A stretch of DNA of 64,000 nt. It comes from Rhizoclosmatium globosum (lineage: Eukaryota > Chytridiomycota > Chytridiomycetes > Chytridiales > Chytriomycetaceae). The position numbers and the translations under genes were made by a program. The notes beneath the pieces are model-generated. The model worked only from the letters and a program-made list of their open reading frames with translations, did not search any database and was not told the origin of the DNA. The stretch lies in the NCBI GenBank assembly GCA_002104985.1, contig MCGO01000155.1, forward strand, positions 1 through 64,000, in the 5' to 3' direction. Below, piece after piece: positions 11,725 to 22,083 of the stretch. Positions within the stretch are counted from its first letter, which is position 1. Each line of letters starts with the position of its first letter.

Positions 11725-13529
11725 ATGGACGTTGAGCCGGAGGAATTCATCAAAGACAAGCTCGTCGTTACACGTGCCCAGTTCTTTAGCCTTCAGTGAG
11801 TACTCAAAACCAAGCTTTTGTTCAGTCGTTGGTTGTCGTTGCATAAATCACTCAACCCGTAATTTCACCGCAACAGTGTCTCGCTGCTCCTGTGTGTCCT
11901 TTTGGCAACATTAGATCAGGTATGATTTAATGCGTGCCCATAATCTTGTCAAGTCTTTATTCTATCCCATTAACTAAAAAGCCATGAAGGCCATGGTAGC
12001 AAGTGCCCTCAAATCCATCACGATTGCGCTGGGAGAATATGGTTACCTTCCATACGTTGGAACCGCATATGCTCTTTCGATGGTACCGTCGCTGCTCATG
12101 TGTGTCAATACCTGAAATTCCATTCATTACTAATAACATCAATCACAGTTATGACCGTTGCTGCAATTATTGGAAATTATCGCGCAAATGGTCATTCATA
12201 TTAGCGATTGGGATCTTTGAAGTTGGAAGTTTGGTTTGCGGTTTGGCCCAAAATATGCACGTCATCATTGTTGGGCGTACTTTAGCTGGATTCGGAGCTG
12301 GAGGACTGATTTTGCTCTTTACAACGTTGTCTTCTCAAATCGTGTCATATCAGGATGGCGTTATATTATTCATGAAGACGGAATCGACGTTTGAAGGATT
12401 CGCGGGTATAATTTTATTCATCTCTGCCATTCTCTCACCTACTCTTGGTGGCCTCTTTTCCGATAAGTTGTCGTGGAGGTGGTGCTTCTATATTGAAATC
12501 GTGTTGGGAGTTATACCCACCATTATTATTCTTCGATACCTCAACATCCCATACACCAAAGACGACACAACTATTGACGTGTTGGGCGTGTCTCTATTGT
12601 TTGCTTCTTTGACATTCCTCATCATCCCTTTGCAACTATATCAAATCAGCTGGGACTGGAAATCTCCACAATCCGTCACAATGTACGTCGTCAGTGTCGT
12701 ACTATTTTTGGCTTTCATTTACGTTGAATGGAATGCAGCGGAGCCAATACTACCTCATGCAATTTTTGAAAATTCAACTATACCGGCATTGCTGATGGTG
12801 GCATTTTGTGTTGGCGCCGCATTCGTTGGCACGATATGGAATGTCGCCTTGTTTTTCCAATTAAACTTCGACGACAACCAAATATTGGCCGGCGCGTACA
12901 TTGTTCCTGCTTTTATTGGCCTTTTGATTGGATCCTCAGTGTCACGAAAAATTGTGGATCGTTTCGAGACATTTATTCCGTCTTTCTATGCAGGCCCAAT
13001 CATTGCTGCAGCAGGGACGATATTGCTTGCGTTTCTGCACCGGGACTCGAAAATCGTGGAGCGTGTCATGTATCTGTTTGTATTTGGATTTGGAGATGGA
13101 ATCATACACATCATTCGAAACAGGGCGTTAAGAACTGCATCTCCTGCAGATCTCAGTTTCAGATACACGATGATTGCTGTCGCCTGTCTCTTGATTGGAA
13201 GCGCATTTTCCATCACTATCTCTGGAACTATTCTGAAATCTGTGTTTGCACATCGCGTGGCTGAATCAGACTCGATTCAAGAGGCAATGGCGTACCTACG
13301 TTCATTAGAAATTCAGGTCGACACGAATGAGATTTTTCATATTCTCGAGCAGTTTGACATCCAAAGCTTGAAAGATCATAACTCGGTTGTGGATTTTGGG
13401 AAGGCTGGAGAAGAAATATTGTATGCGTACAACAGTGCATTTCGCATCTCAATGTTTAGCCTGCTGCCTTTCTCGATACTGATGATGCTTATGGCACCCT
13501 TTATCAAAGTCACTCCTATTGAAAAATAA
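11725..13529 (+). CDS. MFS drug/metabolite transporter, tandem copy 1
   Basis: Exons 11725-11795, 11877-11919, 11990-12099 and 12149-13529 (534 residues). Helix 1 reads VSLLLCVLLATLDQ, close to the LDxTIV signature of the DHA2/14-spanner drug:H+ antiporter type. Further features are GRTLAGFGAGG (motif B-like), the helix 5 motif C region SAILSPTLGGLFSDKLSWRWCFYIE, and long hydrophobic segments to the C terminus. It is probably a plasma-membrane or vacuolar proton antiporter; the substrate is unknown. After helix 2, where GxLxDxxGRK (motif A) is expected, the protein reads YDRCCNYWKLSRKW, an unusual form shared by the neighbouring copy. The four-exon structure is identical in exon length to the next gene, proving recent tandem duplication. 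Confidence 0.85.
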
Positions 13530-13734
13530 AACTTTCTATGTCGTCATTTATTGACAAGAAGTGGGGCTTTGGGTTCAGAACTTCAGACCCAAAACCAAAC
13601 TAGAAGGGCATACTGTATTCACCAGGCTATTATTCTCAGGGATATCCCTGCCAAGTATGTTTTTCGGACGAATGCCCACAAAGACTGTGTTTATTTTTGT
13701 GACCTTCTCGAAGAAAATCAGTCAGAGCCCCACT

Positions 13735-15544
13735 ATGGACGTTGAGCCAGAAGAATTCGTCAAAGACAAGCTTGTCGTTACACGTGCCCAGTTCTTCAGT
13801 CTTCAGTGAGTACTCAGAACCAAGCTTTCGTTCAGTCGTTGGTTGCAGTTGTTATTAATCACTCAACCCGTAATTTCACCGCAACAGTGTCTCGCTGCTC
13901 CTGTGTGTCCTTCTCGCAACATTAGACCAGGTACGATCCAGCGCTCGCTCTCTCCCAGCGGACTTTTAAGATAACAATGCCATGGTGCACTAACAAGCCA
14001 CAAAGGCTATGGTAGCGAGTGCACTCAAGTCCATCACAATCGCACTCGGGGAACATGGATACCTGCCGTATATCGGATCTGCATATGCTCTTTCGATGGT
14101 ACCGTCGCTGCTCATGTGCGTAATGCCTGAAATCCTGTTGATTACTAATTCCAACAACCGCAGTTACGACCGGTGCTGCAATTATTGGAGGTTATCGCCT
14201 AAATGGTCGTTAATATTAGCGCTTGGGATCTTTGAAGTTGGAAGCTTGGTTTGCGGATTGGCTCAAAATATGCAAGTCATCATTGTTGGGCGTACTTTAG
14301 CTGGATTCGGAGCTGGAGGACTGATTTTGCTCTTTACAACGTTGTCTTCTCAAATCGTGTCATATCAGGATGGCGTTGTATTATTCATGAAGACGGAAGC
14401 GACGTTTGAAGGATTCGCGGGGATAATTTTGTTCATTTCCGCTATCGTTGCGCCCGCACTTGGTGGTCTCTTTGCCGATAAAGTGTCGTGGAAATGGTGC
14501 TTCTATATTGAAATCGTTCTTGGAGTCGTACCCATGATTATTATTCTTCGATACCTCAACATCCCATACACCAAAGACGACACAACTATTGACGTGTTGG
14601 GCGTGTCTCTATTGTTTGCTTCTTTGACATTCCTCATCATCCCTCTGCAACTATATCAAATCAGCTGGGACTGGAAATCTCCGCAATCCATCACAATGTA
14701 TATCCTGAGCATCCTCTTATTTTTGGCTTTCGTTTACGTGGAATGGAATGCAGCTGAACCAGTATTGCCTCATACAATGTTTGAAACGACAACAATGCCT
14801 GCATTAATGATGGTGTCATTTTGCGTTGGTGCCGCTTTCATTAACGGGTTATGGAATGTAGCCCTGTTTTTCCAACTGAACTTTGACGACAACCAAACAT
14901 TAGCTGGCGCGTATATTGTTCCTGCTTTTATTGGACTCTTGATTGGATCCTCAGTGTCACGAAAACTAGTGGATCGTTTTGAGACATTTATTCCGTCGTT
15001 CTATGCAGGCCCCATCATTTCTGCAGCAGGAACGATATTGCTTGCGTTTCTGCACCGGGACTCGAAAATCGTGGAGCGTGTCATGTATCTTTTCGTATTT
15101 GGGTTCGGGGATGGAATCATACACATCATTCGAAACAGGGCGTTAAAAGCTGTGTCTCCTACAGATCTCAGTCTCAGATACACGTTAATTGCTGCCGCGT
15201 GTTTTTCGATTGGAAGCGCATTCTCCATAACAATTACCGGAACAATTCTAAAAACCGTGTTTGCACATCGCGTACGTGACTCGGATTTGATTCAAGAGGC
15301 GATTGCGTATCTACGTTCATTGGGAAATCAAGTGGACACTTCCGAGATTTTTCATCTTCTGGAACAGTTCTATTTTCAAAGTTTGAAAGATCACAATTCG
15401 GTTGTAGATTTTGGGAAGGCAGCTGATGAAATATTGTATGCGTACAACAGTGCATTTCGCATCTCAATGTTTTGTCTACTTCCGTTTTCAATTCTGATGA
15501 TGCTCATGGTACCCTTCATCAAAGTCACTCCTATTGAAGAATAA
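13735..15544 (+). CDS. MFS drug/metabolite transporter, tandem copy 2
   Basis: Exons 13735-13805, 13888-13930, 14006-14115 and 14164-15544, exactly the lengths of copy 1 (71, 43, 110 and 1381 nt), giving 534 residues. The protein is highly similar to copy 1. Differences concentrate in helices 5-7 and the last third, while the segment around GRTLAGFGAGG is almost identical at the DNA level. The altered motif A segment is kept (YDRCCNYWRLSPKW). The intergenic gap to copy 1 is about 205 bp. A secondary-transporter role is firm for the family; the substrate is not predictable from sequence. Confidence 0.85.
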
Positions 15545-15677
15545 AACTTCTTCTGTTGTCAATAATTCGAGCTGAAGAAAGGTTGGTTCGATGGCGAGCA
15601 CTTTTGCAGAAGAGCATACGCGTCCCCTTTCCTCTATTATCCAATTTATTATATAAATTAGTTGAAAAAGAAAGCAC

Positions 15678-16133
15678 ATGGCCACCTCCGCACAAGACTT
15701 TTTGGAACAATGGCACAAAGTGGTTGGCTCGCAGCAGATTAACATTCTGGACACGCTTTTATCGAATGATATTGTGTTCAACACGCCCGTTTACTTGAAG
15801 CCGAGGAAGGGGAAGGGGCTGGTCAAAGCGATCCTCGCATCTGCAGCAAACATCTTCCAAGACTTCAAATACTACAACGAATGGGTCAGTGCAGACGGCC
15901 TCAACTTCTGTTTGGAATTTGGAGCCACGATTGACAGTGGAAAGGAAGGGAAGGTGATGGGATTGAAGGGCGTGGACATTATCCGTCTTCAAAAGGAAAG
16001 TGATGGAAAGCTGCGTATTGTGCATTTTGAAGTTATGTTGCGTCCAATCAACGCAGCTGCTCGGTTCGGAGAGCTTCAGGCTGTCGGAATCCCAAAAATG
16101 ATTCAAAAGTATTCACCGGGCGCAAAGCTTTAA
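15678..16133 (+). CDS. SnoaL/NTF2-like small protein
   Basis: Single-exon 151-residue protein beginning MATSAQDFLEQWHKVV. The start is the first ATG of the frame. It has the alternating helix and curved-sheet pattern of the SnoaL-like/NTF2-like fold: an early FLEQWHKVVG helix, LLSNDIVFNTPVY, an ILASAANIFQDFKYYNEW helix-strand segment, and GVDIIRLQKESDGKLRIVHFE as paired strands near the C terminus. Such proteins are small isomerase-like or ligand-binding domains. No catalytic residues can be assigned, so no reaction is proposed. No signal peptide or membrane segment is seen. Confidence 0.65.
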   Translation: MATSAQDFLEQWHKVVGSQQINILDTLLSNDIVFNTPVYLKPRKGKGLVKAILASAANIFQDFKYYNEWVSADGLNFCLEFGATIDSGKEGKVMGLKGVDIIRLQKESDGKLRIVHFEVMLRPINAAARFGELQAVGIPKMIQKYSPGAKL

Positions 16134-16283
16134 AATACATACTCTATTCTCAATCTTTCTAGTCTATTTCTTTCGTCTCCTCACCTCAAGCTTATGGCCT
16201 CGTTTCCTTACCAGACCATCTGTGTGTTTCTGTGTATTGAAAAACACAGCCTACCAGCCTATCCCATCCAGCGCAGATACACA

Positions 16284-16901
16284 TCAAGATTCGATGTATA
16301 CCGTTCCAAAGCGATCGTGAACATCAAGGAGCAACTGACGAGCCTCTTGAATGCCCGGGTTCAACCGATGGGCCTTAGCGCAGAAAGAGACCAGACGAGA
16401 CGGATGGATAAAGAGGAAGTGGAAGTTGTAGTGGATCCAGTGAAAGCGACACAGGAACAGAAGCAGGTTTGGGTTATTTGGATTCAAGTTGGATGCCGTT
16501 GTCAGGACACCCAAGGCATCGACAGTTCTTCCCAATTCTTTAAAGCAGTTTGCGCGTGCAATCCAGGCGTCAGTGTTTGATGGGTCTACTTTGGTCCACT
16601 TTGACAGGGTTTCAGAGGCTGCTTCAAAGTTGAGGGCTGTCATTTGCTCCTGTGCTTTGGCTGAGAGATGGGCCACGTGCGCTTCAAATATGCTAAAGCT
16701 TCGTGTGATTGGTGGTTGTGGTTGTGGTTGTGTGTTTGAGGGTGCTGCAGTGGTTGATAATGTACTTGTACTCGTAGTGCTAGTACTAGTGCTTGCAGTG
16801 TCTGCACTTGTACTCACACCAATTGAAGGATCATTAAAGGCTACAAGAATGCCAATCAGAGCAAGCAGAGATAGAAGGGGCAGCAACGTCCATTGAGACA
16901 T
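16284..16901 (-). CDS. Secreted or membrane-anchored TPR protein
   Basis: A 205-residue minus-strand ORF starting at 16901. It opens with a hydrophobic leader (LLPLLSLLALIGILVAF) that is either a signal peptide or an N-terminal anchor, then a Ser/Thr-rich stretch. At least two TPR helices pairs follow (ALNFEAASETLSKWTKVDP; WIARANCFKELGRTVDAL), with a third, less regular one before AHRLNPGIQEARQL. It stands head-to-head with the TPR-GT61 gene that starts at 16963, whose N-terminal half also consists of TPR-like repeats. This may therefore be a relative that lacks the glycosyltransferase part. I found no phase-compatible intron in the third repeat. Confidence 0.55.
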   Translation of the reverse strand: MSQWTLLPLLSLLALIGILVAFNDPSIGVSTSADTASTSTSTTSTSTLSTTAAPSNTQPQPQPPITRSFSIFEAHVAHLSAKAQEQMTALNFEAASETLSKWTKVDPSNTDAWIARANCFKELGRTVDALGVLTTASNLNPNNPNLLLFLCRFHWIHYNFHFLFIHPSRLVSFCAKAHRLNPGIQEARQLLLDVHDRFGTVYIES

Positions 16902-16962
16902 TGAGCTTTCCCAGCTTTCTTTACTCTAGTAAATAACAGAAAAACAAAAACACGTCAAAAGA
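16902..16962. promoter_or_regulatory. Shared divergent promoter region
   Basis: Only 61 bp separate the start codons of the two divergent secretory TPR genes. Any core promoter must lie here or overlap the coding starts. The stretch is A-rich on the plus strand just before the plus-strand ATG (aaaacaaaaacacg). No specific transcription-factor site was recognised. Co-regulation of the pair is inference from spacing. Confidence 0.35.
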
Positions 16963-19299
16963 ATGCTTCTTGTCATCACCCTCATCACCCTCCTTGTCCC
17001 TCCAATCACCCAAACAACACTCGCATTCAATGCCCAGAATGCGGACCACCTTGCCGCTGAATCTCTGATAAGTCGCGTGTCCGACTCGTTCGGACTGGCT
17101 CAGGCGGCAATTGCAAAACACGACTGGGACGGTGCGGCGAGTCACTTTGCCCAGCTGACTAAAGATGCTCCTATCTGGCTCGATGGATGGCGTGCTTGGG
17201 CTGCTGTCGAAATTCAGAGAGGGAGGACCGCAGAAGCCCTCAAAATATACAAGGATGCAGGTTGGTGGTGCTTTGTAGAAGACAGCTGTCAAAATTAAAA
17301 CTCCTTCTCCATATTCTTGGATAATATAGCCGAATTCCACAAGGATTCTCCAGAATACGCGTTAATGTACTGCACTGCCTTAGTCCAGTTAGAAACAGAG
17401 TATGTTTATTCGTTTTACTGATATGCCATCCCTTCCTTCTCAATTCTATACCCAATACTGAACAAATATGAAATCAGACAATTTACAGACAAGGAAGCGC
17501 TGCCTTCTCTTGCAGACCGAATCAAAATATGCTCAACTGCCACAAAACTTCTTCCCCACGACGAATCCGCTGTGACTGCACTAACAATACTACTTTCTAC
17601 CCACTCCCGTCGACGTGAAGCTTTAGTTGCATACAGATCTTTCCTGAGACGTCATCCATCAGTCCTTTCCATGACTAAATCCTACATTTCCTTGTTGATG
17701 AAAGAGAAACGCACCAAAGAGGTCTTGGATCATCTTGAATATATGGTAACGATTTAATACTTGAAATGCTAATTTCGTGTATCGCAAGTGTTTAAGACCT
17801 TCTAACACTCCAAACAGATAAAAAAGAGCCCCTCTCCTGAAGCTTATACTTTTGCCGCACGCATTGCAGCAAAGCTGGAAAATAATTCGATGGCAGATGA
17901 GTATATGGAGAAGGCCACTGCTATTGCCGTATCGTCAATTACCGCAAGTTCGCCCATTCTCTGTCCAAGCCAAAGCCATGAAGAATTAAGTGAAATGACG
18001 GACTTTTCTGCATCCTGGTCTTTGGCTCTTAATATTTCGGCCATCCCTGGAGTGTCCATCAAAAATCTAACTGAAGAAATCAACCTTGTCCACGTTCCAT
18101 CCGCAACGCTCTCTGGTCATCATTTGACTCTCTCTTCAGACTGCCAAATTATTCCAGGACATTTTCAACATAATCTACCCTTCCTTCCAACGGATTTCCC
18201 CAGTTACGACGAAGGAGTCAAAATTACAAACCATTCAACGCCCCTCAAAATATTAAACATTCTCGCTCCTGGGTACTTTAGCGACTATTGGTTATGGATG
18301 ACACAAACCGTCCCTAGGCTTGTAATTGCACGTGATTTGATCCTCAACAACCCCGACTACGCCGACATGCACCTCGTAATTCCCAGTGAAGGAATCAAAG
18401 ACTGGGTCGACGACATGCTCTACACACGCGGTTTTGAATTCCTCGACGGCCGATTCATTTTCTACCCAAACCCCATCGACACTTCCGCCGTCTCCACCCC
18501 GGAAGCCCCAAAACCCGTCCCAGGAGCCACCCTCCTCATGGAACGAATCCACTTCCCCCACGGCCTCTACATTCTCGACTGGTCCTTCAACACCACAACC
18601 ACCACCACATCCACACCGGCCCTAACAAAAACCCCACCCTCAGCCCTCAAAATGACCCGCGACTACATGCACTCCCAAGTCCGCCAAGTCTACGAATTCT
18701 ACGCCCCACACACAATCACATCCACACAACTCGGGACACTGATATTCCTCACCAGCACGCCCTTCAGGAACACACACGACATTATCCTGCACATGCAGTC
18801 GCGGTTTGGGCACCGCGTCGCGTTTGTGAATGGGCGGGAACCCGTGCTTGAAGTAGGGGCGCGGTTTGCGGCGGGGAGGGTTGTTGTGGGTGTTGAAGGG
18901 GACGCGCAGTTTGCGAATTTGGTGATGAGTCAGGAAGGTGTTGGAGTGATTATGATTGCGAGGGAGGGGACGGGGACGGGGAAGCGGGAGAGATGGATTT
19001 TGGGGGATGTTTTTGGAGGGGATTTGGGGGTTGATGTTGTGTATATTCGGGGACGTGATGTTGAGAAGGTTTTTGAAGGTGTGAGTGGGGAGGAAGGGGG
19101 GGAGATGTTGTCGGAGTTGCCGATTTCGGTGTTGGAACGGATTGAGGATGCGATGGATGTTTTGTTTGAGAAGGTGCAGAGACGGGCGAGACGGGTTGAG
19201 AGATATCGAAGTGATGCTGCAAAAGCTGCTGCGTTAAAGATGGAGACTAGTGGTCATGCTGGAAATAATGAGGATGGTGAAGGACATGAAGAGTTGTAA
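16963..19299 (+). CDS. TPR-GT61 glycosyltransferase-like protein, divergent member
   Basis: Exons 16963-17260, 17330-17399, 17478-17745 and 17818-19299 (705 residues). A signal peptide (MLLVITLITLLVPPITQTTLA) precedes TPR-like helices (about residues 30-300), then a GT61/DUF563-type region with the conserved NYW/DYW-type block YFSDYWLWMTQTVPRLV and a VDDMLYTRGFEFLDGRFI segment. In the two sibling genes the C-terminal GT61 signature reads VVGxHGAGL; here the equivalent site is VVGVEGDAQFANLVM, so the HGAGL core is gone. Family members transfer sugars in the secretory pathway. Loss of the core suggests a catalytically impaired or repurposed member. Composition shifts sharply to G-rich after about 18840. 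Confidence 0.75.
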
Positions 19300-19332
19300 C
19301 ACAAAAATAAATGATAATTTTATTGTGCGTTT

Positions 19333-21367
19333 TCAAGCGGTTTTAACAGAGGAAACCCATCTCTTGACAATTGTCTCGAGTGTACCCAATGGCAACATAC
19401 CGCTGTCAATGATACAAGAGTGGAACTTCTTGATATCAAACTTGTCGCCCAACTCGGCTTCAGCGTAGCGTCTAAGCTCCTTGATCTTGAACTCACCAAC
19501 CTTGTAAGAAAGAGCTTGTCCAGGGCGCACACAGTAGCGCTTCACTTCAGACTCAACTTCAGGACGAGACATTGAAACTTTAGAAAGAATGTAATCAACG
19601 GCTTGTTCAACACTCCATCCCTTGGCATGAAGTCCAGAGTCAACAACCAAACGAACGGCACGGAATTGCTCTGCTTCCAAGCGACCAAAGTATTGGAATG
19701 GGTCCTTGTAGAAACCCATTTCCTCACCAAGGTACTCACAGTAAAGTCCCCATCCCTCCGCATATGCAGTATGGAACGCCATGCGCCGAGCAAGATGCAA
19801 GTCCTCGTTTTCCAGACCAAGAGAAATTTGGTGGTGATGCCCTGGGTTCGCCTCGTGCAGGCAAACAGCCGTCTTTTGGTGCGATGGTTTCACTTTATGC
19901 AACTGCATGTTCGCCGCAAATCGACCGGCCTTCTCAGGAGTTCCAGAAAAGTACAATGCAATTGGCATACGCTGCTCCAAGAATTCAGGCATGGCAACGA
20001 CGGAACAGTCAAACTTGGGGAACTTTTCAAAGTAGTCGACCATCTTTTCCTTGGCGGCTTGAGTGATTTTGGTGTAATCGGCGAGAACGTCGTCGCTGTT
20101 TTCGTAGTACAGGTGAGGGAACTTTTCCTTGTCTTGGATCGCGGTTTGGAATTCCTGGAGGGTTCCTTCGAAACCACAGGCGGTCTTGGCTTCGTTCAGG
20201 AGAGCCTCGATACGAGCGACTTCCTTGATTCCAATTTGGTGGATCTCGTCGGCGCCGTAGCGAACGTTGGTGTTTTGGTAAATGTAGTTGGCATATTGGC
20301 GCTCGTAGTCTGGAAGACCGTAGATACCAGGGTATTGTCTGGCGTGTTGCTGGTATTCCTCAACCAAGAAGCGCTTGGCTCTACTGTATCCTGGGAAGAT
20401 GACATCGCGGATGGCGGAAACTAAAAAGTGCTCGTCACCGAGCAACTCCTTACAGATTTCGGCACGGTTCCATGAGGACTTGATGGCAGCCTCAGTGCTT
20501 TCTTCAAAGGAACAAGGTTCCTCTGGTCCTGCACTTGCACCAAACTTTTGGATCACAAGTTCGATGGATTCCTTGGACAAGGTGATTCCACGACGGATAC
20601 CGGAACGGTAGTGTTCAATCATGTGATCGAATTGCTCACCACAGAGTTCCAATCGCTTTTTATAGTTGTGAAGGTCCTCGGCAGTCTCAACCCGCTGGTA
20701 GTCTTGAAAAATGGATTCGAGGTGAACGAAATATCCATCAAAATGAGAGTTCTCGAGTTCGATGAAGTATCCGTCTTCTCCGGCAATCCCGGCTTAATAA
20801 GTATAAATTTGTAAGTTGGTGGAGATTGAATGTTGAGTGATTTGATGAGATGTCAACACACATACCTTGAACCAAGTTCGCCTCAATAGTATCCAAGAGC
20901 AAGTTCAAGTTAATGGCTTCCTCATCAGAGAGGATGGCCTGAGTCTTGTCGGCAAAGTTTTTCGTGTCAGCCTGAAGGGCCAGCCACTTCTCACGTCTTT
21001 CGAGCTGACCCTTCCTTGAGATGTCAAAGTTGACATCTTCATGTTTGCGGATTCCAAACGCTGCGCAAGAGAACGGATCAATCTCAAATGAGAGGTCAAC
21101 AAAGCGGTCGAGAAGAGACTTGACAGTCACATGGTGGCTGGTGGTAGTGCTTTGAGACACCTTTAGAGAGAAGGGATTAGCTTAATTGGTTGTGGTAAAG
21201 AGTGACAGGTAGGTGGCGTTATTGGTGAGCCTCAAACTTGCGGCAACTCTCTGACCAAACGACAAAGCACCCTCAAGATCCATAACATCGATGAGGAGTC
21301 TAACCTTCTTTCCGTCAGTGGTTGTAGTAACAGTCTTTGTGGTAGTGTGCTTGACGGCAACAGTCAT
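19333..21367 (-). CDS. DUF885 metallopeptidase-like protein, tandem copy 1
   Basis: Three minus-strand exons: 21367-21305, 21160-20866, 20792-19333 (605 residues, a usual DUF885 length). The N terminus MTVAVKHTTTKTV is shared with the second copy. The family hallmark HEANPGHHHQ, an HExxPGHHxQ motif thought to bind metal, lies near base 19850; YAEGWGLYCEYLGEEMG follows, the conserved glutamate-bearing block. DUF885 proteins are predicted zinc carboxypeptidase-like enzymes. No signal peptide is seen, so a cytosolic location is likely. Both copies have identical intron positions and exon lengths. A central 360-bp stretch is far more alike than the flanks. Confidence 0.85.
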
Positions 21368-21481
21368 TTTTGAGAGTATGATTTTCTTGACGACTTCTGC
21401 CCAGCCCTGCCAGGTTTTTAAAATTTTTGCAGGTGCAACGGAAAAAACTGCATCTTTTCGTGGACCAATCTCCAAATTTGA

Positions 21482-21730
21482 ACCAGCCCCAAATCTCTCT
21501 TAATTCCATTTGTTTTTGATCGCACTGATGTATCCTCCATCTCATTCCGTGAGACTTTCTTGTTAAACTGCTCAACACAGGGCTTGCAATATGAATGTTA
21601 TGCGAATAAAACCTGCGGCGATAAGTACCAGTCGAAGCCTTATAGAGAAGTTGTGCTAAAGTACCCTCTGGAGCTCCAGGCCGAGCAAACTTTCAAGAAC
21701 AGTGTCACGTTGAAAATTTTCACTCCTTGA
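21482..21730 (+). pseudogene. Possible relic or orphan exon in the DUF885 spacer
   Basis: An 83-codon open stretch with no ATG lies between the two DUF885 genes and ends at TGA 21728-21730. It has protein-like composition (GLQYECYANKTCGDKYQ, then PLELQAEQTFKNSVTLKIF) and three cysteines, unlike the surrounding AT-rich spacer. It may be the last exon of a decayed gene or chance. No homology was recognised. The rest of the 716-bp spacer (21731-22083) shows nothing further. Confidence 0.25.
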
Positions 21731-22083
21731 CTTCCAAGAGGGCCAAAAAGTACGTCCCATCATGTTATTATTAATGGGTGTGTAAAAATGTGTATGGCGA
21801 CAGAGGGGGTTCAAGTCGAGGTGAGCAGGTGAGTCAGTCGCTTGGAATTAAAATGGCGTTGTCTAATACCTGAATGATATAGCAAATAAGTTAGGGACAG
21901 GAGACATTCTGATACTCGATATCCTTAAGGCTCTACAGACCTCTACAGGCTGTATGGATTCTACTTTGGCAGACAGAGGTTCAGGTATCTGATGCAACAT
22001 ATAATATTAATCCAGAGTGGAACATTATTCATCTATTCTGTAAATTCCATAACTTCTTAGAACGAATGAAAGAAACGAGATAT

